From: Methanosarcinaceae archaeon
Lineage (GTDB): Archaea > Halobacteriota > Methanosarcinia > Methanosarcinales > Methanosarcinaceae
DNA: 14,258 bases
Assembly: GCA_028690255.1 (NCBI GenBank)
Contig: JAQVBP010000026.1
Coordinates: 11,311 to 25,568, forward strand
Reading direction: 5' to 3'
Of the stretch, positions 1 to 6,955 are shown piece after piece. Position 1 is the stretch's first letter; the number at the start of each line of letters is the position of its first letter. Made by a program: the position numbers and the translations under genes. A model generated the notes under the pieces. The model ran no database searches. It was not told the DNA's origin and saw only the letters and a list, made by a program, of their open reading frames with translations.

Positions 1-43
1 CCTCAATTCATACCTCAATTCATACCTCAATTCATACCTCAAT
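1..43. repeat. 12-bp tandem repeat, about 3.6 copies, reaching the window edge
   Basis: Three exact copies of cctcaattcata (1-12, 13-24, 25-36) are followed by a partial copy (37-43). The array may continue beyond the left edge. On the minus strand the unit reads TATGAATTGAGG. That unit holds a Shine-Dalgarno-like GAGG, then ATG-AAT-TGA, so each copy is a start-stop mini-ORF in one frame. Another frame is open and would encode Tyr-Glu-Leu-Arg repeats. Confidence 0.95.
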
Positions 44-79
44 AATCCGGCCCTTTTCCAGGATATCAAGAATCTCCAT
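32..79 (-). other. 15-codon ORF downstream of the methyltransferase, ending in the tandem repeat
   Basis: An ATG at 79 lies 6 bases after the methyltransferase stop codon and opens the frame MEILDILEKGRIIEV, which stops at a TGA inside the first repeat unit. The peptide reads like a plausible protein N-terminus. It may be the start of a downstream gene whose frame is broken by the repeat array, or a chance ORF. There is no good ribosome-binding site at the usual distance. I do not recognise it. Confidence 0.2.
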
Positions 80-85
80 TGAGGT

Positions 86-1138
86 TTAATCCCGGACAGT
101 TGATTGCTTTTTACCCTTTCTTACAACGACAAGCTGAGAACAAAGCCCTGTTTCGGAAAAGTTCAGTACTTTTTCGTTTTCAAACCCGGAATCCTTCAAA
201 AGCCCTGTAATTTCTCCCGTGTCCATAATGTACATATTTCGGCTCGCCATTTTTTTGTAAAGGTCATGGAGCAGGGGGAGCACAGGGCCTGTCCTGTCCG
301 CATCAAGCTCGAAAGTCTGGATGATAAAAAGTCCTCCCGGCCCCAGGGCCGAGTATACGTTCCGGTAGAATTGCCGGGCCTGGGCCAGGTTCCCTTCAAA
401 GGAACAGAGTTCAAGGGCAAGGTCAAAGCCTGTCCCGAGCTCGTCCGTTACATAATCCCCTTCAACAGCCCGGACCCGGGCTTCCATCCCGTACTTTTTG
501 ATATAAGTCCGGCTCAGCCCGGCAATTCCCGGACGGTCGAAGATCGTCACCTCAAGTTCCGGATTCTCCTGGGCAAGCCCTATTCCGAAGAGCCCGTGCC
601 CGCCCCCAAGGTCAATCAGGCTTCGAGCGGTTTTAAATTCCGGAAATGCGCATATGGCCTTCAGGGTCTTTTGCAGCCGGCCGAGCAGCGAAGTCCGGGC
701 AATCTGTTCCATTAATTCCTCTTCGTAAGGGTACTGGTATTCATCACCCTCCTTTTGCCGGAGCCCTCCGGTTTTAAGGAGCTGCTTTAGAGCAAGCCAG
801 TTTTCCCATTCTTCATCTCCCAGCAGGAGTTGTTTTGAATAGTACGGTTCTTCGGGGGAGAGGAAGGGATATAATTCCGGGCTGGTTGTGTATGTTCCGT
901 CCATTTTATCAAGCAGACCCAGGGCCGTGAGCACGTCCAGAAACCTGCCCGTGATCTCCGGGGCGGTACCAATCACTTTCGAAAGGGTTTCCGCAGTCCG
1001 GGGAGTTTTGAGTTGCGTAAAGATGTCAAGTTCAAGGGCCACCTGAAAGACCTGGCCTTTCTTAAAATTCGAGGCAAGTTCTCTCAGGTACTGGCTCTTA
1101 TCTTCCAGGGGTGGTTTTATTTCGGATAATTTTTCCAT
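86..1138 (-). CDS. SAM-dependent O-methyltransferase-like protein (dimerisation plus Methyltransf_2 type)
   Basis: This 350-residue protein has the two-domain plan of the COMT/acetylserotonin/O-demethylpuromycin methyltransferase family. A helical winged-helix dimerisation domain (about 20-100) precedes a Rossmann SAM-binding domain. Motif I is LIDLGGGHG (174-182), the acidic residue ending the next strand is D201 (TIFDRPG), and EGD (226-228) matches the adenine-side motif. In plant COMT-type enzymes the catalytic His lies in an H-D-W stretch. Here the equivalent region reads ELCSFEGN (243-250) with no His, so the acceptor and chemistry are uncertain. The ATG at 1138 has GAGG 7 bases upstream (on the minus strand). 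The gene follows the transporter operon on the same strand after 269 bases, with its own possible TATA box. Modification of a ligand for the transporter is possible but is inference only. Confidence 0.85.
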   Translation of the reverse strand: MEKLSEIKPPLEDKSQYLRELASNFKKGQVFQVALELDIFTQLKTPRTAETLSKVIGTAPEITGRFLDVLTALGLLDKMDGTYTTSPELYPFLSPEEPYYSKQLLLGDEEWENWLALKQLLKTGGLRQKEGDEYQYPYEEELMEQIARTSLLGRLQKTLKAICAFPEFKTARSLIDLGGGHGLFGIGLAQENPELEVTIFDRPGIAGLSRTYIKKYGMEARVRAVEGDYVTDELGTGFDLALELCSFEGNLAQARQFYRNVYSALGPGGLFIIQTFELDADRTGPVLPLLHDLYKKMASRNMYIMDTGEITGLLKDSGFENEKVLNFSETGLCSQLVVVRKGKKQSTVRD

Positions 1139-1190
1139 TGTATTTCCTCAAGGTTTTATTTCGGATAATTTTTCCATTGGATTTCCTCAA
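1113..1190. repeat. 39-bp tandem duplication over the methyltransferase start
   Basis: Bases 1113-1151 and 1152-1190 are identical except at one position (1141 T, 1180 G). Each copy holds, on the minus strand, a GAGG ribosome-binding site, an ATG and the first nine codons of the methyltransferase. The unit is 13 codons long, so both ATGs are in the same frame. Confidence 0.97.
1148..1177 (-). other. Upstream mini-ORF created by the 39-bp duplication
   Basis: The upstream copy of the duplicated start gives the peptide MEKLSEIKP, then a TGA lying within the ribosome-binding site (TTGAGG) of the real start. The stop is 9 bases before the main ATG, in the same frame. Ribosomes starting here would end right at the main initiation site, so reinitiation or interference is possible. 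Whether it is translated cannot be told from sequence. Confidence 0.45.
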
Positions 1191-1197
1191 GTTCGAG

Positions 1198-1209
1198 ATT
1201 TAATTTAAA
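1198..1209 (-). promoter_or_regulatory. Candidate TATA box for the methyltransferase
   Basis: Minus-strand TTTAAATTAAAT is centred about 27 bases upstream of the first (duplicated) ATG at 1177, the usual archaeal distance to a transcription start. A start near 1178 would give an almost leaderless mini-ORF, and the second GAGG-ATG copy would drive the main gene. No clear BRE is seen. Confidence 0.35.
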
Positions 1210-1257
1210 AAAATCCCGGATAAACACAGATGAACACGGATGGCTTAAATCCGTGTT
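1207..1257 (-). terminator. Possible terminator of the transporter operon (hairpin plus T-run)
   Basis: Arms at 1233-1241 and 1249-1257 form a 9-bp stem with a 7-base loop. On the minus strand a run of seven T (1213-1207) follows about 20 bases later. Archaeal termination relies mainly on U-rich tracts, so the T-run may matter more than the hairpin, which belongs to a dispersed repeat. Confidence 0.35.
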
Positions 1258-1285
1258 TATTTGTATCCATCTGGGGTTCTTTACG
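1218..1285. repeat. Dispersed palindromic repeat, copy A
   Basis: This 68-base element matches 9664-9731 at 58 of 68 positions by hand alignment, with no gap. Inner arms 1233-1241 and 1249-1257 are perfectly complementary. Outer arms CAGAT (1227-1231) and ATCTG (1269-1273) also pair. It has no ORF of its own and no transposase nearby, so it is best called a short palindromic repeat, possibly mobilised in trans. Confidence 0.85.
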
Positions 1286-1407
1286 TTAACAGGCAGGTCG
1301 ATTTCAGAGTCAAAATTTGTGAATTTATGCACATAATTAGGAATCGCAGTACCAATCTTACCCAGGAAAGAATCTACTCAGGAGAACGGGGGAAGAACCA
1401 TTGTATT

Positions 1408-2097
1408 TCAGTCCAGAACCCGCAGCTTTCCGTTTTCAAGTAACCCGCGGCTGTCGGACATGAAATTTATGATTGCCTCATCGTGGGAGATCAGCAGATA
1501 GCCGATTCTCCACTTCTCCTGTACCTGTTTCAGGAGATGCAGGACCTGGGCCTGGACCGAAACGTCAAGAGCTGAAGTGGGTTCATCGAGTACTATAAAA
1601 GCAGGTTCGAGAAGCAGGATTCTGCCAAGGGCCAGCCGCTGGAGCTGTCCTCCCGAGAGCTGGGCCGGAAAGCGGGAGAGGACCTCTTCCGAAAGGCCGA
1701 TGGTTTCGAGCATCGTTCTGGTTTTATCAGGTCTCTCTGGCTCCGGGATTTTGATCAGTTTCAGGATTTCGAAGATCGAACGGTCTATTTTTTTTCTCGG
1801 ATTAAAGGCGTCCGTGGGGTCCTGAAACATCAGCTGGACCTTCCTGCGAAAGGCCGTCCTTTCCGCCCCCGCTAACCCGAAAATCGAAGTTTCTTTATAA
1901 AACACGTCACCGTCCGTGGGTTTTTCCAGCCCGGCAGTGATTCTCCCGAGCGTACTTTTTCCCACCCCGGACGGGCCCATGAGTCCGAAGGTTTTCCCGG
2001 CTTCAAGGGTAAATGAAACCTCCCGGAAAATCTCAGTTCCTTCACTGAAGAGTCCGGCCCCGTACTTTTTGGACAGGTTTTTAATTTTCAGGGACAA
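1408..2097 (-). CDS. ABC transporter ATPase, NikE/OppF-like (subunit F)
   Basis: This is one of two cytoplasmic nucleotide-binding subunits of the importer. From the chosen TTG start it has 229 residues: Walker A GPSGVGKST (41-49), Q-loop Q92, signature LSGGQ (147-151), Walker B FIVLDE (167-172) and switch His205. All key residues are intact. It ends just after the ATPase core and lacks the C-terminal oligopeptide-transporter extension found in most OppF/DppF proteins. That short form is typical of NikE/CntF-type subunits and hints at metal or metal-chelate transport. TTG at 2097 is chosen because GAGG lies 8 bases upstream. GTG at 2106 would add three residues, and the frame stays open to about 2196, but that stretch lies inside the preceding gene. 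It overlaps the end of subunit D by 10 bases, suggesting translational coupling. Confidence 0.93.
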   Translation of the reverse strand: MSLKIKNLSKKYGAGLFSEGTEIFREVSFTLEAGKTFGLMGPSGVGKSTLGRITAGLEKPTDGDVFYKETSIFGLAGAERTAFRRKVQLMFQDPTDAFNPRKKIDRSIFEILKLIKIPEPERPDKTRTMLETIGLSEEVLSRFPAQLSGGQLQRLALGRILLLEPAFIVLDEPTSALDVSVQAQVLHLLKQVQEKWRIGYLLISHDEAIINFMSDSRGLLENGKLRVLD

Positions 2098-3026
2098 AGA
2101 AAACACCTCACAAACCTGCCTTTTGTGTCTTTCAGCCGAGGATGTTCCTGTAAACAGCGTTTTTCTCCGTAAGGACAGCGGGGATGGAACCTGCACCCGG
2201 AAGGGGGATCGCTAAGTGCCGGGGCCGAGCCCGGGATAGGGACAAAGCCGTTTTCCGGAAGGCTCCCGAGCAGCCCCAGGGAGTAGGGATGCAGCGGCTG
2301 CTCAAAAAAATCAGCAGCTTCTGCAAGTTCCACGATTTCCCCGGAATACATGACCGCAATTTTGTCCGCAAGCCGCCGTACAAACCCCAGGTCATGGCTA
2401 ATCAGCAGCAGGGCGGTTTTACCTGCGCCCGGATGCGCCCGGAGTTCCCGTTCAACCTCCTTTATGCGGTCCGGGTCAAGCCCCTTACTGGGCTCGTCTG
2501 CGATCAGCAGTTCGGGCCCGAGTATGGTCGAGGTCGCAATTAAAAAACGCTGGTTCATTCCTCCCGAACACCAGGACGGGTAATATTTCATGTAGTGTTC
2601 GGGTCTGGAAAAGCCAACCTGTTTAAGGGCTTTCAGGACTTTTTGGGAAGGATCGGGTTTTCCCTGCTTCTGATGAACACGCAAAGGTTCTGCAAGCTGT
2701 CGGCCTATGGAGTAAACCGGGTTCAGGGCATGGGAGGGGTTCTGGAAAATGATTGCAAGCTCATTGCCTCGCAGAGCCGACATCCTTTTTTCATCCAGCT
2801 CCAGCAGCTCCGTTCCTTTAAAACGGACACTGCCTTTTACCCTGGCTTCGGAGGGGAGCAGGCGCATGACCGCATGGGCAATTACGGACTTTCCGCAGCC
2901 CGATTCCCCTACAAGGGCCAGAGTCTCCCCTTTTTGAATTGAAAAAGACACTCCCGAAAGTACATTTACGGGCCTTTCCCCTTCAAAGGAGACCCGGAGC
3001 TTTTCTATTTCAAGTAAAGGCTTCAT
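2088..3026 (-). CDS. ABC transporter ATPase, NikD/OppD-like (subunit D)
   Basis: This 312-residue partner ATPase has Walker A GESGCGKS (40-47), Q-loop Q95, Walker B LLIADE (173-178) and switch His211. The signature is CSGGM (153-157), where the family normally has Leu in first place, and the D-loop is SKGLD. After the core comes the oligopeptide-transporter C-terminal region (about 230-312) with PGSAP and a cysteine set C278-x5-C284-x6-C291-x16-C308, plus C311. This pattern is common in OppD/DppD proteins and has been linked to an Fe-S cluster in some members. The ATG at 3026 shares its A with the TGA of the permease C gene (TGATG), so the two are translationally coupled. A TTG three bases upstream is less likely. 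The protein should dimerise with subunit F beneath the permeases. Confidence 0.95.
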   Translation of the reverse strand: MKPLLEIEKLRVSFEGERPVNVLSGVSFSIQKGETLALVGESGCGKSVIAHAVMRLLPSEARVKGSVRFKGTELLELDEKRMSALRGNELAIIFQNPSHALNPVYSIGRQLAEPLRVHQKQGKPDPSQKVLKALKQVGFSRPEHYMKYYPSWCSGGMNQRFLIATSTILGPELLIADEPSKGLDPDRIKEVERELRAHPGAGKTALLLISHDLGFVRRLADKIAVMYSGEIVELAEAADFFEQPLHPYSLGLLGSLPENGFVPIPGSAPALSDPPSGCRFHPRCPYGEKRCLQEHPRLKDTKGRFVRCFLCP

Positions 3027-4174
3027 CAAATATCAACAACCTGTTTTTCCGTATCCCCGGCTTTGGGTTCGAACCCGAATCCTACGAGCGCTATAGCCAT
3101 GACACAGAGAGTAATGCAAAGGCCGGGGGGCATGTACCACCACCACATTTCCCTGATAAACCCCCCTCTGGAAAAAGCAAAAGAAAGCATCATCCCCCAG
3201 CTTTTCATGCTTGTGTCCCCGAGCCCCAGGAAGGAGAGGGAAGCTTCGGAAATCATTGCCGAAGCCGTTGCAAGCATGAATTTGGGAAGGACAACATGGA
3301 CAATATTCGGGATAATGTCCGTGCTCATTATATGAAAAGGGCTAAAACCCATACCCCGGGCACTTTTGACATAGCCGGATTCCCTGATCTGCAGAGTCTT
3401 TGCCCGGACAATTCTCGCAAGGGACTCCCAGGAAAGAAGGCCCAGGACAAGGATCAGGATCCAGACGCTCGGGTGCAGGAACGCCCCCAGGATAATAATC
3501 AGGGGGATTTTGGGAAGGATGAGCACCACATCAGTGAAACCCATAAGAAGCTCATCCACCCAGCCCCGGAAATACCCTGATAAGAGCCCTATCGTAAGGC
3601 CGATTAAAGTGGAAATACAGGCCGAAGCAAAGCCCACCATCATTGAGATCCTGGCTCCGTAGAAAAGTTCTGACAGAATATCGTTTCCTATATCATTGGT
3701 GCCCAGGAAATGGGAGACGGAAGGAGCTTCGTAGGGTGTGAAACGTTCGGCCGGGGAATATGGAGCGAAAAAGGAAGGCAGAAGGGCCATGCAGAGGAAA
3801 AATAAAAGCAGAAATAGCCCGGCCCGGTTAAATGTTCCCAAAAACTTTCCGTATTTCTGCAGATATATGATTGGTTGTCGGAAAACCGGGATTTTCTCCT
3901 GCCAGGTTCTTTGCTTTATGTATGCTTCATTCTGTCCGGGGGCTTTTTTTAGAATGTCTACCTCTTTTTGTCCGGGGGCTTTTTTTAGAATGTCTACCTC
4001 TTTCTGTCCGGGGGCTTTTTTTTGAACGTATCCCACGTCAGGTATTCCGGGCTCCTTCTCTAGATATGCTTCCTTCTTTATGCAGGCTTTTTTCCGTACA
4101 CGGGCTTCTCTTTGCAACTCGACGTCCTCGTATACACATGGTTCTTTTTCATGCACACATGTTTCTTTTTGCAT
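3026..4174 (-). CDS. ABC transporter permease C (NikC/DppC-like) with a hexapeptide-repeat N-terminal extension
   Basis: This protein has 382 residues against roughly 270-300 for usual NikC/DppC. Residues 100-382 are a normal binding-protein-dependent permease: first membrane helix about 117-137, then an extracytoplasmic stretch with APYSP, a helical core, and a cytoplasmic coupling loop containing ARGMGFSPFHIM that would dock on an ATPase. Residues 3-87 are an added hydrophilic segment of about 14 hexads with loose consensus K-E-x-x-[VI]-x, ending in exact 12-residue repeats (KKAPGQKEVDIL). It carries C6, H8, C13 and C31. The start is well supported: ATG at 4174 overlaps the permease B stop (TGATG) and has GGAGG 8 bases upstream. 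No internal ATG precedes the first helix. The extension should be cytoplasmic. Its function is unknown. Confidence 0.93.
   Translation of the reverse strand: MQKETCVHEKEPCVYEDVELQREARVRKKACIKKEAYLEKEPGIPDVGYVQKKAPGQKEVDILKKAPGQKEVDILKKAPGQNEAYIKQRTWQEKIPVFRQPIIYLQKYGKFLGTFNRAGLFLLLFFLCMALLPSFFAPYSPAERFTPYEAPSVSHFLGTNDIGNDILSELFYGARISMMVGFASACISTLIGLTIGLLSGYFRGWVDELLMGFTDVVLILPKIPLIIILGAFLHPSVWILILVLGLLSWESLARIVRAKTLQIRESGYVKSARGMGFSPFHIMSTDIIPNIVHVVLPKFMLATASAMISEASLSFLGLGDTSMKSWGMMLSFAFSRGGFIREMWWWYMPPGLCITLCVMAIALVGFGFEPKAGDTEKQVVDI
3933..4024. repeat. 36-bp tandem repeat in the permease C coding region
   Basis: Units begin at 3933, 3969 and 4005. The first two are complete and the third is partial, diverging after the T-run. 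Each encodes KKAPGQKEVDIL on the minus strand. Every unit contains a homopolymer (T7 at 3944-3950, T7 at 3980-3986, T8 at 4016-4023), a possible slippage site. Weaker 18-bp periodicity extends to the start of the gene. Confidence 0.93.
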
Positions 4175-5121
4175 CAGGCAGGCCTCCTGACCCTCGGGTC
4201 GACCGCGGCATACAGCAGGTCCGCAAAAATATTTGCAAGCAGGACCGAAAGGGCGATTACCAGAAACGCACCCTGAAGCAGGGGATAGTCCTTGCCTATT
4301 ATTGCGTCATAGATCAGGGTCCCCATACCGTTTAAGGAAAAGACTATCTCGATAAAAAGCGCTCCGCTGAAAAGAAACCCGAAATCAAGGGCAAGCAGGG
4401 TAATTATCGGCAGGGAGGCATTCTTTACGACATGCCGGAAGAGAATCGACGTATCATAAAGGCCCTTTGCCCGGGCGTAAAGGGCGTAGAGTTGCTCTTT
4501 TTCCTGAATGACGCTTCCCCGCATAACCAGGAAGTTCCTGGATGCGGAAAAAAGGGCCAGCACGCTCACCGGTAAAAAGAGGTGATAAGCGACACTTCCG
4601 ATAGTCGGAGTGTCGTAAAAGCCTTTGAAAGGAAAAAGCCCGAGTTTAAAGGCAAAGATTCCCAGGAAAAGCAGAGCCAGGAAATAGGGAGGGGTGCAGG
4701 AAATCGCAATAAACCCGCAGTAAATCCCGCGGTTCAGCTTTGTTTCCGGTTTCCAGCCCGCATACGCTCCGAGCAGAATTCCGAGGATTGCCCCCAGGAC
4801 CACGGAAACTCCTACTAAAAGGAGAGTCCAGCCGATACGGGCCTGCAGGACTTCGGAAACGGGACTGTGCAGGTGGTAAGAATACCCGAGGTCAAATCGG
4901 AGCAGGCCCTGAAGATAGGCTGAAAACTGCTCGATAAGGGGCCTGTTCAGGCCAAGTTCGGTCCGAATTTCCTCCATCACGGCCTCCGAAACATAGACGT
5001 CCTCCCCTATGAGGTTCTTTACGGGGTCCCCCGGCATGAACCTGGGCAGGGCAAAGTTGAGGGTTACTATGAGGGCAAAGGAACTCAGATACCTTAACGT
5101 TTTTTTAACCGCTGAGTGCAA
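4174..5121 (-). CDS. ABC transporter permease B (NikB/DppB-like)
   Basis: This is the first of two integral membrane subunits forming the translocation path. From TTG at 5121 it has 315 residues. The N-terminal helix begins soon after the start (KKTLRYLSSFALIVTLNFAL) and is followed by the family motif R-F-M-P-G-D-P. The extracytoplasmic segment contains LGLNRPLIEQFSAYL, then come the transmembrane core helices and a coupling loop with YARAKGLYDTS before ASLPIITLLALDFG. The C-terminal YAAVDPRVR is the standard end of this family. TTG 5121 is preferred because AAGGTGAT lies 4 bases upstream. A longer frame from TTG 5148 exists but has no ribosome-binding site. The stop overlaps the permease C start by one base. 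Length and motifs are complete. Confidence 0.94.
   Translation of the reverse strand: MHSAVKKTLRYLSSFALIVTLNFALPRFMPGDPVKNLIGEDVYVSEAVMEEIRTELGLNRPLIEQFSAYLQGLLRFDLGYSYHLHSPVSEVLQARIGWTLLLVGVSVVLGAILGILLGAYAGWKPETKLNRGIYCGFIAISCTPPYFLALLFLGIFAFKLGLFPFKGFYDTPTIGSVAYHLFLPVSVLALFSASRNFLVMRGSVIQEKEQLYALYARAKGLYDTSILFRHVVKNASLPIITLLALDFGFLFSGALFIEIVFSLNGMGTLIYDAIIGKDYPLLQGAFLVIALSVLLANIFADLLYAAVDPRVRRPA
4183..4187 (-). promoter_or_regulatory. Ribosome-binding site fixing the permease C start
   Basis: Minus-strand GGAGG lies 8 bases before the ATG at 4174, within the last codons of permease B. Together with the TGATG overlap it shows that the repeat-rich extension is very probably translated. Confidence 0.8.
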
Positions 5122-5125
5122 GCTT

Positions 5126-5133
5126 ATCACCTT
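5126..5133 (-). promoter_or_regulatory. Ribosome-binding site deciding the permease B start
   Basis: Minus-strand AAGGTGAT matches the archaeal 16S anti-Shine-Dalgarno and is followed after 4 bases by TTG (5121). It lies inside the longer frame from 5148, which argues for the shorter protein. Confidence 0.6.
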
Positions 5134-5180
5134 TTTTTTAAGGGGCAAAAACCAGGGGGAAAGTTTCGGGTTGCCCCGAA

Positions 5181-6941
5181 TCAGACCTCATGCAGGTCAA
5201 GGAAAGTTTCGGGGTTGTAGATCCCGTCCATATTGTTATAGTGCCAGCCTTCGAACTTTTTATTATAGGGCACAACTATCTTTTTCCAGTAAATCGGAAT
5301 TACCGGCAGCTCTTCTGCGTAGTAATCCTGAAGGGCGTACGAAGCAGTTTTCAGGCTATCGGGGTCCGTTGTGTTCAGGAGCCGGTCGCAAAGCCCCGTA
5401 AATTCTGGGTCGTCAATGTAGCCGTAGCGCCTGTAATCAAAGTACCCGGTACCCAGACCCGCATGCATCAACATGCCCCAGGGAGTGGCCCTGGAAAAGA
5501 CAAGTTCGTACCCGGAGGAATCCTTGCGGTCGTTGTAGTTGTTTCTATCAACGTTTTCGATTTTCACATCAATTCCCACAGCCCTGAAATACTCCTGCAA
5601 AAGCTCGGCGTCTCTTTCATAGTCCTGGCGGATCATAAGCTGCAGACAAATGTCTTTTCCGCTTTTGTCCTCAAGAATTCCGTTATTGTTTTTGTCCGCA
5701 TACCCCGCATCTTTCAGGATTTTCCTGGCTTTTTCAGGGGCATAGCTGCATTTTTCCGTGGGTTTGTAGTATTCCATTCCCGGCGGGACCAGGCCTCTGT
5801 TCGGGACAGCTCCGTACCCCAGGGTATCGAGTCTGATGATTTCCTCGTAGTTAATGGCAAAAGCAAGGGCTTCTCTGAAGAGCGGGTCCGAGCGAGGAGC
5901 TTCGTTTAAGGTGATTCCGAGATAGCACAGGCCTATGCTGTCCTTTTCTACGAAATTGAAGGTCCCGGTTTTTTCAAGACGTTCTATGCTGGCGTAAGGG
6001 TAGGAAGCCGCGTATTTGTGGTAGGTGTCGGCATCTCCTTTTTCAAGGGCCAGGCAGGCGGCATCTTCACTTCCGTACCAGTCAATCTCGAGAACGTCAA
6101 AATTCGGGGTTTTCCCCTGCCAGTAAGGGTTTTTCCTGAATATGAGATGAGCCGCTGCAAGGTCTATGTTTTCCAGATAATAGGGCCCGCAGCCCACATA
6201 GGGGCCTTTGCTCGTGTATTCCGCCGGGTTTTCGATCTTTTCCCAGACGTGCTCTGGCAGGATCATGTAGGTTGCGAATTCCAGATTGATCCGGGTGTAA
6301 GGTTTATTGAATTTCAGGGTCACGGAATTATCAGCTTCCGAGACGGCCGAGCTTTCAAGGGTGTCGTTGATCCAGCGGCCCGTGGGGATTTTCGCGTAGC
6401 AAAGAACACTGAACCGAACGTCTTCGGGGCTAACCTTTACCCCATCACTCCAGTAAAGGTCGTCTTTTATATAGAAAGTCCATTCCGTATGATCTTCCGA
6501 GACCTCGTACCGGTCAGCCAGCCGGCCCTCAAGTTTGCCGGTTTCGGACAGCTGCATGAGAGGATAGTTGGACAGGTGGGCAAAAATACCAAGGAAGTAG
6601 TCCCCGATCAGGGATTCGGATTTAATGACATTCGGGGTTGCGATCTTCAAAACTTTTTCGGACCCGGCAGATACGGTTTCAGCTGACCCTGCATCTGTTC
6701 CTGCATTTATTCCTGCATCTGTTCCTGCATCTGTTCCTGCATCTGTTCCTGCATTTATTCCTGCATTTATTCCTGCATTTATTCCTGCATCCGCTCCCAC
6801 GGCCGTTTCCCCGCCCGACCCGGAGGCTTCGAAGTCAACCCGGCCTTCTTCGTCCGAAGGGGACAGGACCAGAAAAAGGCCGCTTATAAAAAGTAAGGAA
6901 AGGGCTGCAATCCCGAGCAGCCTGTTTTTCGTCCATTCCAT
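5181..6941 (-). CDS. Substrate-binding protein 2, SBP_bac_5 family (peptide/nickel type)
   Basis: This 586-residue exported protein should capture ligand outside the membrane and deliver it to permeases B/C. Residues 8-27 form a hydrophobic signal or anchor with no lipobox Cys, so it may stay tethered by an uncleaved helix. Residues 50-85 are a flexible linker of tetrapeptide repeats (INAG and TDAG). The binding domain runs from about 95 to the end, with family landmarks such as LADRYEVSEDHTEWTFYIKD, the GCGPYYLENID segment, ENPYW-like RKNPYWQG, and a C-terminal PVIPIYWKKIVVPYN. It is a paralogue of the gene just upstream, 14 bases away, and lacks that protein's extra approximately 45-residue segment before the domain. 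The ATG at 6941 follows a GAGGGGGA ribosome-binding site. The ligand cannot be told from sequence. Confidence 0.93.
   Translation of the reverse strand: MEWTKNRLLGIAALSLLFISGLFLVLSPSDEEGRVDFEASGSGGETAVGADAGINAGINAGINAGTDAGTDAGTDAGINAGTDAGSAETVSAGSEKVLKIATPNVIKSESLIGDYFLGIFAHLSNYPLMQLSETGKLEGRLADRYEVSEDHTEWTFYIKDDLYWSDGVKVSPEDVRFSVLCYAKIPTGRWINDTLESSAVSEADNSVTLKFNKPYTRINLEFATYMILPEHVWEKIENPAEYTSKGPYVGCGPYYLENIDLAAAHLIFRKNPYWQGKTPNFDVLEIDWYGSEDAACLALEKGDADTYHKYAASYPYASIERLEKTGTFNFVEKDSIGLCYLGITLNEAPRSDPLFREALAFAINYEEIIRLDTLGYGAVPNRGLVPPGMEYYKPTEKCSYAPEKARKILKDAGYADKNNNGILEDKSGKDICLQLMIRQDYERDAELLQEYFRAVGIDVKIENVDRNNYNDRKDSSGYELVFSRATPWGMLMHAGLGTGYFDYRRYGYIDDPEFTGLCDRLLNTTDPDSLKTASYALQDYYAEELPVIPIYWKKIVVPYNKKFEGWHYNNMDGIYNPETFLDLHEV
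6689..6796. repeat. 12-bp tandem repeat in the linker of binding protein 2
   Basis: Eight units of ctgcatctgttc or ctgcatttattc run from 6689 to 6784, then one degenerate unit (6785-6796). The two variants encode TDAG and INAG on the minus strand. They come in blocks (one T, one I, three T, three I in map order), which suggests expansion by unequal exchange or slippage. The length is always a whole number of codons. Confidence 0.96.
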
Positions 6942-6955
6942 CGTTTGCTTCCCCC

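Noticed and set aside
1..43. CRISPR array at the left edge
   Set aside because: The repeats are 12 bp and directly adjacent with no spacers, so this is a simple tandem array. The linker and permease arrays fail for the same reason.
1218..1285. Insertion sequence or tRNA-like gene in the repeat
   Set aside because: There is no transposase, target duplication or cloverleaf, only a short palindrome.
1261..1443. 60-codon plus-strand frame between the operon and the methyltransferase
   Set aside because: It begins inside the dispersed repeat and ends inside subunit F antisense. There is no ribosome-binding site or protein-like composition.
5190..5909. Long plus-strand frame opposite binding protein 2 (also 6018-6686 and 7877-8371)
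   Set aside because: Shadows of well-supported genes with strong domain signatures on the minus strand. The antisense frames have no motifs.
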